Shown: positions 47,729-56,723, counted from the first letter of the stretch. The stretch is 64,000 bases of DNA from Methanococcoides sp. LMO-2 (GCF_038432375.1 NZ_JBCAUS010000002.1:746282-810281), one strand, 5' to 3'. The notes: a model not told the origin generated them from the sequence alone. Translations and numbers: made by a program.

Positions 47729-48121
47729 TCATGACATACGCTTTTTAGCGTCCTCAACTTCACCCACTATGTCAGGATATTCACGGAAAACAGAGAGAAT
47801 ATCAAGAGCTGCTACTAGATCCACTAGGCCAAGAGCACCCAACAGTTCACCATCGTTAGACCTTATAGGAACCACCACCACGGCCTTGCCTCTATAAACA
47901 CCGTCCATAGGAACTTTCCTGATTACTTCATTCTTTTCCAGAACCTCTTCCAGAACAGGACCGGTATAATCATCATCAATGATCTGGCCCTTCTCCATCC
48001 TGATCCCATGGAAGTTCTTGCTTCTTATAGTAGTAGGGATACCAAGAAGTGAATGTACTGCTTCTGCAATTGGCTTGAGATCCTCTGAAGTAGAATCCTG
48101 ACAAATCTTCAAACATATCAT
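47729..48121 (-). CDS. DUF2111 family protein
   Basis: A 130-residue methanogen DUF2111 protein. The central part (RSKNFHGIRMEKGQIIDDDY, then GPVLEEVLEKNEVIRKVPMD) and the C-terminal strand pattern (AVVVVPIRSNDGELLGALGL) suggest a small sensory or ligand-binding alpha/beta fold, GAF/PAS-like. The role is unknown. A GGTGGGA site lies eight bases before the ATG. It lies downstream of the thioredoxin reductase gene on the same strand, 134 bases away. Confidence 0.82.
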   Translation of the reverse strand: MICLKICQDSTSEDLKPIAEAVHSLLGIPTTIRSKNFHGIRMEKGQIIDDDYTGPVLEEVLEKNEVIRKVPMDGVYRGKAVVVVPIRSNDGELLGALGLVDLVAALDILSVFREYPDIVGEVEDAKKRMS

Positions 48122-48255
48122 AGTTAAATCCCACCTGAAATTGAAATCTTAGGTCATTATTTGTTATTTAGCACATGTTATTTGTTAGCTACTAACTATT
48201 AGCTATTGTTTATATATCTCACGATGCCCGACAAATATAAAAAGTCAGGATAAAG

Positions 48256-49176
48256 TTATTCGCCTTTGCTTTTCATAGCAGATACGTATTCATAAGCCTC
48301 ATATGCTGCTATGGCACCATCACTGGCAGCAGTGATCACCTGACGCAGGACAGTTTTCCTGCAGTCACCAACTGCAAATATTCCATCTTCTGAGGTAGCC
48401 ATTCTCTCGTCGGTCACAATGAAACCATATCCGTCTTTTTCAACATCAACAAATTCGGTGTTAGGCTCATTACCAACATAGATGAAGACCCCATCAATGA
48501 GACTTCTCCATTCCTCATTAGTAGAGGTATTTCTAAGAGCGACCTCTCTGACAACGGAATCACCGATGATCTCTTCAAGAATCGTGTTCCATGAGAATTC
48601 GATGTTAGGCTTTCCAAATGCCCTCTCCTGCAATACCTGTGAAGCCCGAAGCTCATTCCTGCGATGTACTACACAGACAGAAGCTGCACGATCGGCAAGG
48701 ATCAATGAATCTGTAATTGCAGATTCTCCTCCACCTACAACTATTACATTGCGATCCTTAAAGAAAGGACCATCACAGGTAGCACAATAGGAAACGCCTT
48801 TTCCACGGAACTCCTCTTCTCCCGGAACCCCAAGATGCCGTGGTTTTGCCCCCGTAGCTATTATTACACTAATTGCTTTCAGATCCCCGGAATCCGTTGT
48901 AACGATCTTATGATCACCATCGGACTTTACTCCAATAACCTCCCTATTCTCCACTACCACACCGGCTGCTTTCGCATGTTCGGAGAACTTTTCCATCAGG
49001 TCCATGCCTTTTATTGAGATGAAACCCGGATAGTTTTCAACATCACCGGTGGTTGATATCTGTCCACTTACGAATCCTTTCTCAAGTACCAGCGTGTCCA
49101 ATCCGTAGCGTACTGCATAGATGCCGGCAGAAAGAGCACCGGGACCACCGCCTACAATAATAAGATCATAGACCAC
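48256..49176 (-). CDS. trxB: thioredoxin reductase
   Basis: A 306-residue FAD/NAD(P)-dependent thioredoxin reductase with both dinucleotide-binding motifs (IIVGGGPGALSAGIYAV; VIVVGGGESAITDSLILA), the redox pair Cys131/Cys134 in YCATCDGPFF, and the C-terminal FAD motif GIFAVGDCRKTVLRQVITAA. The NADPH-site VHRRNELRAS is also present. In methanogens such enzymes may accept NADPH or F420H2; the sequence alone does not decide. The GTG start follows GAGGGGGA. The thioredoxin gene ends 12 bases upstream, so the pair is an operon. Confidence 0.94.
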   Translation of the reverse strand: MVYDLIIVGGGPGALSAGIYAVRYGLDTLVLEKGFVSGQISTTGDVENYPGFISIKGMDLMEKFSEHAKAAGVVVENREVIGVKSDGDHKIVTTDSGDLKAISVIIATGAKPRHLGVPGEEEFRGKGVSYCATCDGPFFKDRNVIVVGGGESAITDSLILADRAASVCVVHRRNELRASQVLQERAFGKPNIEFSWNTILEEIIGDSVVREVALRNTSTNEEWRSLIDGVFIYVGNEPNTEFVDVEKDGYGFIVTDERMATSEDGIFAVGDCRKTVLRQVITAASDGAIAAYEAYEYVSAMKSKGE

Positions 49177-49188
49177 TTGAATTCCCCC

Positions 49189-49431
49189 TCAGGATATTTT
49201 TGAAAGCGCTTCACCTTTATCAGGAACACCAATAAAAGCGATCTCACCATCGATAATAGTCGTCGGAACTGACATTATTGAATACTTTTCAGAGAGCTCA
49301 TCACCCTCCGGAGTGTCAATGTCTACTTCTTCATAATCAAAGTCATGTTCAGATTTAAGGTCATTCCATAACTTTTTAGCAGCAGGACATACGTGACACC
49401 ATGAAGCATGAACAAGAATTACTTTTACCAT
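49189..49431 (-). CDS. thioredoxin/glutaredoxin-like protein
   Basis: An 80-residue small thioredoxin-fold protein with active site WCHVCP near residue 11 (HASWCHVCPAAKKLW), the cis-Pro segment MSVPTTIID, and a C-terminal helix. This is the short MTH807/Mj0307-like archaeal thioredoxin type. It starts with ATG behind GGGGAGATC. Directly upstream of trxB on the same strand, it is the likely substrate of that reductase. Confidence 0.92.
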   Translation of the reverse strand: MVKVILVHASWCHVCPAAKKLWNDLKSEHDFDYEEVDIDTPEGDELSEKYSIMSVPTTIIDGEIAFIGVPDKGEALSKIS

Positions 49432-49535
49432 AAACGATCTCCCCTGATTTGTTAAATAACAGAATAGAATATGTAACTCATCTATTAAAAATACACACTA
49501 AAAAATAAAGAAGAAAGGTAAAAGATACCTTCATT

Positions 49536-50489
49536 TCACTGCACATTAAGCCATACAGGATCAAGCTGACCGGAATATCTTGTACCTGCATAATCGAAAA
49601 CGACCATTGGATCTTCTATGGCCACCCAACCTGGAACAGACGGAGTGACATCCCAGGTCTTTTTCACAGTCTCACCCGGACCAATTTTACCAAATGATAA
49701 TGCAGGCTTCTTTACTTTAACCGTTCCCGGGAAGTTACCAATGATCGTCACGTTGTCATACGGTTGCTGTGAGAAGTTCTTGATCCATACATCCACCGGA
49801 GCTTTCGAGCCTGGAGAATACATTTGAGCTGGCATAGCCCTGATGAATTGCGCCAGAGCCTCTTTCTCAACAGGAACAGCAGTGGATATATCCACCACTG
49901 GAGCACCGGAACCTCCGCCGGATTTCTCCTTCTTGTTAAGATAGACCCCAAGGACCAGTATAGCAACCGTTACACCCGAGATAATCGGAATATTGTTTAT
50001 AATAGGATCAAGCGGTGTGGGATCGGCCTCTACATTTTCAAGTGCTTCAGCAGTTGAGATCGGACCATCGAGACTTACTTTCGTGATCATCCAGATACCA
50101 CCGACCTTCTGGAGCCTGAAATATATCAGTTTCTCATCTGTACCTGCAGCCTTGTTCCTTTCAAAGCGTGTGACCGTACATACTGCAGTTGTGTAAGCGA
50201 CATCATCCTGAACAACTGTGTCTTTCAGTTCGAACTGCTCTATGGAACCGACTAAAATATCCTTGTTCTTGAATTTGATCTCCAGCGTTGCAGGCACAAG
50301 GAAGTCCTTTCCTTCATAGTAAGAGAAAGCAATGTCAACATCCCCTTCATTAAAAGAGGAAAGGAATGATGTGACAGTTTCATTTACCGCTTCATCACCG
50401 CCAGAACCAAGGCATCCGCTACCTGCTACAAGCAGCATGACCGCACACATCATCGTACAGAATAACGTTTTTTCCAATACTACCACCAT
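49536..50489 (-). CDS. predicted lipoprotein with internal TM segment, next to archaellins
   Basis: Not assigned to a known function. It has 317 residues: a signal peptide with lipobox (LLVAGSGCLG, Cys26), an NTF2/SnoaL-like or DUF4878-like region (about 30-150; VNETVTSFLSSFNEGDVDIA), one TM span (about 165-183, ISGVTVAILVLGVYL) with a basic flank, and a C-terminal beta-rich domain resembling CARDB/COG1361 (PVDVWIKNFSQQPYDNVTI). The topology suggests an envelope protein. It follows the two archaellin genes on the same strand, but a terminator-like hairpin separates them. Confidence 0.65.
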   Translation of the reverse strand: MVVVLEKTLFCTMMCAVMLLVAGSGCLGSGGDEAVNETVTSFLSSFNEGDVDIAFSYYEGKDFLVPATLEIKFKNKDILVGSIEQFELKDTVVQDDVAYTTAVCTVTRFERNKAAGTDEKLIYFRLQKVGGIWMITKVSLDGPISTAEALENVEADPTPLDPIINNIPIISGVTVAILVLGVYLNKKEKSGGGSGAPVVDISTAVPVEKEALAQFIRAMPAQMYSPGSKAPVDVWIKNFSQQPYDNVTIIGNFPGTVKVKKPALSFGKIGPGETVKKTWDVTPSVPGWVAIEDPMVVFDYAGTRYSGQLDPVWLNVQ

Positions 50490-50640
50490 ATGAAAATAAC
50501 CCCTTGCATAAGGCTATGCAATTTCTAATATGTAAAAACCATGTATGATTTAATAGATTCTAGCTTACTAACTTGAACCTAGTATAAAGAAACAAGTATA
50601 AATTGATAACTACAAAAAAGCAATTTTTAGAATTTAGGGA

Positions 50641-50680
50641 TCTAAAAAGAAAAAAGAATAAGGTGAATTAGTTCACCTTA
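50641..50680 (-). terminator. terminator at the end of the second archaellin gene
   Basis: Read on the minus strand, the TAA stop opens a perfect 9-bp stem (arms 50672-50680 and 50659-50667, 4-base loop) followed by ATTCTTTTTTCTTTTT. The hairpin overlaps the stop codon and is followed at once by the T-run. Confidence 0.65.
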
Positions 50681-51454
50681 TGGGTAAAGTCCGATGTTTG
50701 TGTCTACACCGAAGGATGGTGCAGTGAATGAAGCAGTGGTTGATGAACCTGCTTCAGGTGTCAGCAGTATGCTGAGTTCTGATCTTGGCTCAATCGTAAT
50801 ACCAGTGTCTTTAAGTTCTGTTACAGATACGTCACCAACAACAGTGTTACTGGTTGCATCAGTTGCTGCAGTTGATATGTAGATTGTAACAAGATCCCCT
50901 TGGTTCATAATAGGGCTTTCCTGTGAGAATGACTCATCCTCATCTCTTATCTTTTCAACAGTGAAGAAGTATTTGCCGTTGTCACCAATATCAGTTGTGT
51001 TGCCTTCAAGCAGTGCAACCATACTTGCTGTAGCGTTTGCTGTGTCAAGACTATCCATATCAGTAACATATGTTTTTTCGTTACCAGCATAGACAAGATC
51101 GTTTGTAGTAACACCGTCTGTTACAGTGATAACAACCTGGTTAAGGTCTATGTCAGAGCTACCAATATTGAGTGCGACTTTGACTTTAAGAAGATCTACG
51201 GAATCAGAGAGGTTGCCACCAGCATCAGCTGATCTTACACCCTCAATACTCTTGATCATCATGTTGGATGATACTTCCTGAGCAGCCTGCTGGCCGGTTG
51301 ATGATGCTCTTTCCTGGAGAACTCCAGATGTCTGGATCAATACTGCGGCAGCGACTGCGGCTACCAATACCATTGCGATGAAGATAATAAGTGTGCCGAT
51401 ACCTACCTGTGCACGCTCATCTTTTTTCATCAGATGTTTGTTGTTTGCTTTCAT
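50678..51454 (-). CDS. archaellin (archaeal flagellin)
   Basis: A 258-residue preflagellin. The N-terminus MKANNKHLMKKDERA is a class III signal peptide cleaved by FlaK/PibD before QVGIGTLIIFIAMVLVAAVA, the conserved hydrophobic helix that forms the filament core. The rest is a beta-rich Thr/Ser/Asp outer domain (SSDIDLNQVVITVTDGVTTN). It ends in GVDTNIGLYP. It is the second of two tandem archaellins, 41 bases after the first, with an AGGAGATG ribosome-binding site. The fla/arl motor genes are not in the window. Confidence 0.95.
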   Translation of the reverse strand: MKANNKHLMKKDERAQVGIGTLIIFIAMVLVAAVAAAVLIQTSGVLQERASSTGQQAAQEVSSNMMIKSIEGVRSADAGGNLSDSVDLLKVKVALNIGSSDIDLNQVVITVTDGVTTNDLVYAGNEKTYVTDMDSLDTANATASMVALLEGNTTDIGDNGKYFFTVEKIRDEDESFSQESPIMNQGDLVTIYISTAATDATSNTVVGDVSVTELKDTGITIEPRSELSILLTPEAGSSTTASFTAPSFGVDTNIGLYP

Positions 51455-51494
51455 TTATTCATCTCCTCATAGAGTTAATTTGATAATCGAAATT

Positions 51495-52280
51495 TTACCT
51501 TATCATGTATTTTTCATCTATATTCAAAGTAGGGATCACAAAAGTTGAGATCGTCTGTGCTCCTTTTTCCGGAGTGATCTGGATATCCACTTCTGTCCTT
51601 GAATTAAGGACAAGGCCGGAATCCTTCAGGCTTACACCGGACTCTGTCGCGTTGAAGTCACCAAGATAAGTGTAACTTACTGCATCAGAACTTGCAGTTC
51701 CGATGTAGATGATAGCAATATCTCCTGAGTTAAGTACAGGTGTGGAAGCAGCCAGGGAATTATCCTCATCCCTCATCCTTTCAACTGTGAAAAAGGATGC
51801 GATGTTAGGTCCTGCAACTGCATGCGTATTGTTCAACAGTGCTGAAAGATCTCCGGTGGTAACATCACCGGTAAAACCATCCATTTGACTTCCATAGAGG
51901 ATAGTATTACTACCATAGACCAGATCATTGGTCACCTGACCATCTGAAATGGTAATTATAAGTGTGCTAAGATCGACTTCACTGGTGCCAACACTCAAAC
52001 CCGTTTTTATCTTTAGAAGGTCAATTGAGTCGGACATATTGGATCCGCCATCATTTGCCCTGATACCTTCAATACCTATTATCTTCAGGTTTGAAGTGAT
52101 CTCCTCGGTTGCCTGGGTGCCGGTTGCCTGTGCCTTTTGCTGTAGTACACCGGAAGTCTGGATAAGCACACCAGCTGCCACAGAAGCCACCAGGATCATG
52201 GCGAGGAAGATAATAAGGGTTCCAATACCAACCTGTCCACAGGAATCTTTGCGAATGAAATTTAATTTTTCAGATTTCAC
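51495..52280 (-). CDS. archaellin (archaeal flagellin)
   Basis: A 261-residue preflagellin and the first of the tandem pair. The signal peptide MKSEKLNFIRKDSCG is cut before QVGIGTLIIFLAMILVASVA; the Cys at -2 is unusual. The outer domain aligns in order with the other archaellin (EGIRANDGGSNMSDSIDLLK matches the neighbour's SVDLLK region), so the two arose by duplication and diverged. Ends EKYMIR. The promoter should lie in the A+T-rich divergent region near 52340-52400. Confidence 0.95.
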   Translation of the reverse strand: MKSEKLNFIRKDSCGQVGIGTLIIFLAMILVASVAAGVLIQTSGVLQQKAQATGTQATEEITSNLKIIGIEGIRANDGGSNMSDSIDLLKIKTGLSVGTSEVDLSTLIITISDGQVTNDLVYGSNTILYGSQMDGFTGDVTTGDLSALLNNTHAVAGPNIASFFTVERMRDEDNSLAASTPVLNSGDIAIIYIGTASSDAVSYTYLGDFNATESGVSLKDSGLVLNSRTEVDIQITPEKGAQTISTFVIPTLNIDEKYMIR

Positions 52281-52518
52281 TTTGGGCCTCCAAATTAAGA
52301 GTATGGGTTGGTATCAAGTACTCAACACACGTTCGTTCAAGTTCAACCGGAACAAACAATGCTATATAGTACTTAAAGATATAATTATCATAATGAGTAT
52401 GAGATAATTAGTATATATACTCTCCGGTTGGAAATTTCAAACAAATAACACATACATACCAAACAGAATAAATAATTTGATGTTAAAAAGTCATTACTTG
52501 CTTAAAAAGGGTAATAAA
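52281..52518. promoter_or_regulatory. divergent promoter region between archaellin and 7-TM genes
   Basis: About 240 A+T-rich bases. On the plus strand GTATATATAC (52411-52420) is a TATA-like element for the 7-TM gene. On the minus strand ACTATATAG and AATTATATC (about 52360-52385) are TATA-like for the archaellin gene. A shared regulator could act here. No coding sequence seen. Confidence 0.45.
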
Positions 52519-53307
52519 ATGAGTGCAGGACTACTTTTAAACACTACGATATGTTTTGCCATCACGATCATATCCATTACATTTGCAGCAGTGATCGTAA
52601 AGACAAAACCTTTATGGAACGATAATACAAAACCCTCACTCAGAGCACTGACGGCCCTTTGGGTACTTATCGCCATTACATATTTCTTCACTGCACTACG
52701 TATGATATCTGCTTACTCTGGCAATACAGGACTTGATATGTCTATTTATTATGCAGCAGCAGTACCCTTTACATTCACTTCTGTTCCTCTGGTATATACA
52801 TTGATATATATACTTACAGGCAATAAAAAGATAAGTACGTTCACAGGAGTTATCTTCTCTACCTTCGGATTAGCATACCTGATGTTCCTGTTCAATCAAG
52901 GAATCATGCAACCAAATACCTCATACTGGACCTCCATTATAACTGTGAATAGCGATATTGCAATCGATATCTACCTTGTGGGATTGTTCATATTACCAAC
53001 TGCAATGATATTGGGAATAATGGCATTGATCGTTCTCAGGAAAGTCCCAAAAAAACAGCTATACCATACAGCTCTACTACTCGTGGCCATATCCTTTGTC
53101 ATAGATTTCATGCTCATAGACATGATCACCAACCTCGATGTAATGCAGCTGGTTGCAAGGATATTCATACTGATCGGCACGATCCTTGCATATCTATCCT
53201 ATTTCCCACCAATGACACTCCAGGAAAAGCTTGGGATCGAAGAAAAGAACTATGAGCCATACAATGAAGCAGAAGAGAACGATCCCGAGGTAGATGTAAA
53301 TGCCTGA
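52519..53307 (+). CDS. seven-TM membrane protein, unknown (possible sensor)
   Basis: Not recognised. It has 262 residues from ATG 52519 (MSAGLLLNTTICF), taken because AAGGGT precedes it; an in-frame ATG 14 codons earlier is an alternative. Seven hydrophobic spans can be drawn (for example TICFAITIISITFAAVIV, LTALWVLIAITYFFTALRM, TALLLVAISFVIDFMLIDMI), followed by a cytoplasmic acidic tail (YNEAEENDPEVDVNA). It overlaps the following winged-helix gene by eight bases. The 7-TM-plus-regulator layout suggests signal sensing, which is inference. Confidence 0.65.
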   Translation: MSAGLLLNTTICFAITIISITFAAVIVKTKPLWNDNTKPSLRALTALWVLIAITYFFTALRMISAYSGNTGLDMSIYYAAAVPFTFTSVPLVYTLIYILTGNKKISTFTGVIFSTFGLAYLMFLFNQGIMQPNTSYWTSIITVNSDIAIDIYLVGLFILPTAMILGIMALIVLRKVPKKQLYHTALLLVAISFVIDFMLIDMITNLDVMQLVARIFILIGTILAYLSYFPPMTLQEKLGIEEKNYEPYNEAEENDPEVDVNA

Positions 53308-53662
53308 AGTGATCGATATTGCTCATGAGAAAGAAGTTGCAGAATTCTACCAGTCCCTTGGCATCAATCAGGGACCCGGAGATATCCAGTATCGCGTGAT
53401 TCTGCTTGTGCTCAAGAAGAACGAAGGAAAGATCACGGAATTCTCACAGATCAGGGAATACACAGACCAGATCGCTGATCGCGGAAGCATAGGAAGCAAG
53501 ATGAAGAATGTATTCCAGCTTGAAGGTCTTGCTGAAAAGGTACAACGTGGCGGATATATCATTACGGATAAAGGACTTATAGCTGCTAATTTCCTAAAGG
53601 ATAGTTCGGCATTCTACAAGAAGACAAAGATGATCAGAAAGATGCTTGAACGACTACCATAA
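53300..53662 (+). CDS. winged-helix-like protein paired with the 7-TM gene
   Basis: A 120-residue protein, start ATG overlapping the 7-TM stop by eight bases, so expression is coupled. The region FSQIREYTDQIADRGSIGSK followed by VFQLEGLAEKVQRGGYIITD reads as helix-helix-recognition helix plus wing, the pattern of a winged-helix repressor or of an antiparallel HTH. The C-terminal part is short and basic (YKKTKMIRKMLERLP). No catalytic motif. Probably a DNA-binding partner of the membrane protein; the target is unknown, with the divergent archaellin genes the nearest candidate. Confidence 0.6.
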   Translation: MPEVIDIAHEKEVAEFYQSLGINQGPGDIQYRVILLVLKKNEGKITEFSQIREYTDQIADRGSIGSKMKNVFQLEGLAEKVQRGGYIITDKGLIAANFLKDSSAFYKKTKMIRKMLERLP

Positions 53663-53670
53663 TCCGCAAA

Positions 53671-53717
53671 ACGTATATACTATTAACTTTATGTACATCA
53701 TTGAGCATTGTTGTACA
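53671..53717 (+). promoter_or_regulatory. trp promoter with two TGTACA (TRP-box-like) sites
   Basis: A TATA-like GTATATAC (53673-53680) is followed by two TGTACA palindromes (53692-53697 and 53712-53717), 20 bases apart centre to centre, which is two DNA helical turns. They cover the expected transcription start (about 53703). TGTACA is the established TRP box bound by the TrpY repressor in Methanothermobacter, so tryptophan-dependent repression of trpCBA is likely. Confidence 0.7.
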
Positions 53718-53729
53718 TAAGTGGTTAAT

Positions 53730-54578
53730 ATGCATTCTGCAATACATGAAATTGTCAATTCAACTGAAAAGCGAGTCAAAGAACTTCACAAAATGAAGAG
53801 CAATGAAGTTCTGCCAATTAGTTCAGCCCACGATACAGCCAGAGATACAAATACCATTATCAACTCAATATTATCAAAAAAACAGAAAGGTAAAGCCCCT
53901 ATAATCTCAGAGGTAAAGCCGGCATCCCCGTCAATGAAAATAAGGGATATAGATCCTTCAGAAGCAAAAAGAATAGCTGTGGAAATGGAAAGAGCAGGAG
54001 TAGCTGCAATATCCGTCCTGACTGAACCTGAATTTTTTGATGGGACGATAGATAACCTGAGATCGGTCAGGGAAAATGTATCAATACCTGTCCTCAGGAA
54101 GGACTTCATCATCGACAAGGCCCAGTTCGACGAAGTTAAAAGTGACCTTATATTGCTCATAGCAGGTCTTCTGAATGAAAAGCTTGAAGAGTTCATCCTG
54201 TATGCACGCTCAAAAGGGTTCGAACCTCTGGTAGAGGTACATAACGAAGAAGAATTGCTCAATGCCCTTGAGACCTCTGCGAAGATCATCGGGATCAACA
54301 ACAGAGACCTTACAACCATGATAATTGATATTTCAACGACAGAAGAACTTATACCATTGATAAAGGAACATGATCGCAAAAGCGGCACTGACCACCTCAT
54401 AATAAGTGAAAGCGGAGTTCATACTGCAGACGACGTTAGAAGGATGATCTCAGCTGGTGCCGATGCAATACTGATAGGAACATCCATTGTGAAAAATGAC
54501 GACATATACAGCAAGACAAAGGAACTTGTTGATGCTCTTGAACCAGATACAAATGACAATGAGGAGGAAATAATATGA
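53730..54578 (+). CDS. trpC: indole-3-glycerol phosphate synthase
   Basis: A 282-residue (beta/alpha)8 enzyme closing the indole ring in tryptophan synthesis. It has [67 protein letters not shown] and [15 protein letters not shown] with the phosphate-binding [15 protein letters not shown] 53730 is preferred; GTG 53721 is possible. It starts the trpCBA operon behind the double TGTACA sites, and its TGA overlaps the trpB ATG. No trpF or other trp genes are adjacent. Confidence 0.95.
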   Translation: MHSAIHEIVNSTEKRVKELHKMKSNEVLPISSAHDTARDTNTIINSILSKKQKGKAPIISEVKPASPSMKIRDIDPSEAKRIAVEMERAGVAAISVLTEPEFFDGTIDNLRSVRENVSIPVLRKDFIIDKAQFDEVKSDLILLIAGLLNEKLEEFILYARSKGFEPLVEVHNEEELLNALETSAKIIGINNRDLTTMIIDISTTEELIPLIKEHDRKSGTDHLIISESGVHTADDVRRMISAGADAILIGTSIVKNDDIYSKTKELVDALEPDTNDNEEEII

Positions 54579-55759
54579 GTGGACCAAAGTATGGCAAGTA
54601 TGGAGGACAATTTGTCCCCGAGATACTTATGCCGGCCCTTGAGGAGCTTGAGGAAGGATATGAAAAGTACAGGAACGATCCCGAATTCCTTAAGGAACTG
54701 GATTATTACCTCAAAGACTTTGCAGGGCGTGAGACCCCATTGTATTATGCGAAGAACATGAGCAAGAAGTACGGTGTCAAGATCTACCTGAAAAGGGAGG
54801 ATCTCGTACATGGTGGTGCACACAAACTGAACAACACCATCGGCCAGGCACTACTTGCAAAATACATGGGAAAAACAAGACTGGTAGCTGAGACCGGAGC
54901 AGGCCAGCATGGAACTGCAACTGCCATGGCAGGTACGAACATGGGATTCCAAACCCACGTTTACATGGGAGCAAAGGATACCGTCAGGCAACGAATGAAC
55001 GTTTACCGCATGGAGCTTATGGGTGCCACGGTCCATCCGGTTGAATCCGGTTCAAAGACACTCAAGGATGCGATTAATGAGGCCTTAAGGGACTGGGTCT
55101 CTAACGTAGAGAACACGCATTACCTGATAGGTTCTGTAGTGGGGCCACACCCATATCCGATGATGGTAAGGGACTTCCAGAGCGTGATCGGGAACGAGGT
55201 CAAACAGCAGATAATGGAAAAAGAAGGACGATACCCCGATTCCATTGTAGCATGTACAGGAGGCGGCAGTAACGCAATGGGAATATTCCACCCGTTCGTT
55301 GAAGACAAGGAGGTAGACCTCGTTGCTGTGGAAGCCGGTGGAAGTGGTATGAAACAAACAGAAAAAGCTGCACTTCACTCAGCATCCCTTTCTGTAGGAG
55401 AGGATGGTGTACTTCAGGGCGCTCGCACCCGGATCCTTCAGGACAGGTACGGACAGATACTGGAATCAAGTTCGGTCTCTGCCGGACTGGATTATTCAGG
55501 AGTCGGGCCGGAACTGGCATACCTTGCAGATATTGGCAGGATCACGCCTCGTGTTGCAAATGATGATATGGCACTCAATGCATTCCACGAACTGAGCCTT
55601 ATGGAAGGCATCATCCCTGCACTGGAATCCTCACATGCTGTTGCCCATGTTATGGAAGCAGCAGAATCAGGTGACCTTGGTGAGCTTGTGGTGATCAACC
55701 TCTCAGGAAGAGGAGACAAGGACCTTGAAGCTGTTCGAAAGATCGACCTGGGTGAGTAA
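54575..55759 (+). CDS. trpB: tryptophan synthase beta subunit
   Basis: A 394-residue PLP enzyme joining indole and serine. It has the PLP-Lys motif ([20 protein letters not shown]), the [10 protein letters not shown] loop, the phosphate-binding [10 protein letters not shown] and the C-terminal NLSGRGDKD. The length and the N-terminus [20 protein letters not shown] are those of TrpB1, the form that complexes with TrpA. A strong GAGGAGG site within the end of trpC precedes the ATG. The trpA gene begins one base after its stop. Confidence 0.98.
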   Translation: MSGPKYGKYGGQFVPEILMPALEELEEGYEKYRNDPEFLKELDYYLKDFAGRETPLYYAKNMSKKYGVKIYLKREDLVHGGAHKLNNTIGQALLAKYMGKTRLVAETGAGQHGTATAMAGTNMGFQTHVYMGAKDTVRQRMNVYRMELMGATVHPVESGSKTLKDAINEALRDWVSNVENTHYLIGSVVGPHPYPMMVRDFQSVIGNEVKQQIMEKEGRYPDSIVACTGGGSNAMGIFHPFVEDKEVDLVAVEAGGSGMKQTEKAALHSASLSVGEDGVLQGARTRILQDRYGQILESSSVSAGLDYSGVGPELAYLADIGRITPRVANDDMALNAFHELSLMEGIIPALESSHAVAHVMEAAESGDLGELVVINLSGRGDKDLEAVRKIDLGE

Positions 55760-55760
55760 T

Positions 55761-56540
55761 ATGAAATTATCTACTAAATTCAATGAACTTAAAGGTAAGA
55801 ATGAAGCTGCATTATTGTCATACGTTTGTGCAGGCGATCCGGATATCGAGTCAACTCCGGGGATCGTAGATGCACTGATCAAAGGCGGTGCAGACATAAT
55901 TGAACTTGGATTACCATTTTCCGACCCGGTCGCAGACGGACCTACCATACAGGAAGCATCCGAGAGAGCGCTGAAAGCCGGAATGAACCCTGACAGGTAT
56001 TTTGAGCTTGTTGCATCTCTTGACGTGGATGTCCCCCTTGTATGCATGACCTATTACAACCTTGTATTCCAGCGAGGTCTTGACAGTTTTGTAGAAGATT
56101 GTGTCAACTCAGGGATTAGCGGACTCATAATACCAGATCTGCCTGCCGAGGAAAGTGAAGATCTTGCAAAGGCATGTGCTAATAAGGACATTGACCTGAT
56201 ATTCCTGATTTCACCCGTCACCACCGACGAAAGGATAAAGATGATACTGGAGAAATGTTCCGGATTTGTCTATATTGTATCAAGACTTGGTGTTACCGGA
56301 GCACGTTCAGATGTCACGGATGCAACAGCACAGATACTCTCCAGGGTTAAGACCGATGTACCAAAAGCTGTAGGCTTTGGAATATCCAACGGAGATCAGG
56401 CCTCAAGAGTGGTTTCTGCCGGAGCAGATGGAGTAATTGTCGGATCTGCTTTCGTGGATATCATAGCATCCGGGGAAAATGTTAACCAGAGGCTTGAGGA
56501 GCTTGCAAAGGATATTAAGGATGGATGCAGGACGAACTGA
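55761..56540 (+). CDS. trpA: tryptophan synthase alpha subunit
   Basis: A 259-residue TIM-barrel enzyme that releases indole from indole-3-glycerol phosphate. It has ALLSYVCAGDPDIESTPGIV, the catalytic Glu/Asp region IIELGLPFSDPVADGPTIQE, GLIIPDLPAEESEDL, FVYIVSRLGVTGARSD and GFGISNGDQAS. ATG 55761 with GGTGAG at the end of trpB is the natural start. It ends the operon, and a strong terminator follows 66 bases downstream. Confidence 0.97.
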   Translation: MKLSTKFNELKGKNEAALLSYVCAGDPDIESTPGIVDALIKGGADIIELGLPFSDPVADGPTIQEASERALKAGMNPDRYFELVASLDVDVPLVCMTYYNLVFQRGLDSFVEDCVNSGISGLIIPDLPAEESEDLAKACANKDIDLIFLISPVTTDERIKMILEKCSGFVYIVSRLGVTGARSDVTDATAQILSRVKTDVPKAVGFGISNGDQASRVVSAGADGVIVGSAFVDIIASGENVNQRLEELAKDIKDGCRTN

Positions 56541-56606
56541 TAATATCCTGACAATATCCTGAAATTTTCCAAATAGAACAATAAGATTAATTCAAAAATA
56601 ACTGAG

Positions 56607-56643
56607 AAGGTCTTTGAAATATTATATCTCAAAGACCTTTTTT
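56607..56643. terminator. hairpin terminator between trpA and ftsY
   Basis: Perfect 11-bp arms AAGGTCTTTGA (56607-56617) and TCAAAGACCTT (56629-56639) with an 11-base A+T loop, followed by six T. It is the classic intrinsic-terminator form for trpA on the plus strand. On the minus strand the tract is weaker. Confidence 0.7.
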
Positions 56644-56723
56644 GTTAAGATCTTGTTTTGCTTAATTTAGCCCGATCTTAGAAAGAATTAAACCTAAGAT
56701 TCAGGTCTTTTTAAGGCACTTTT

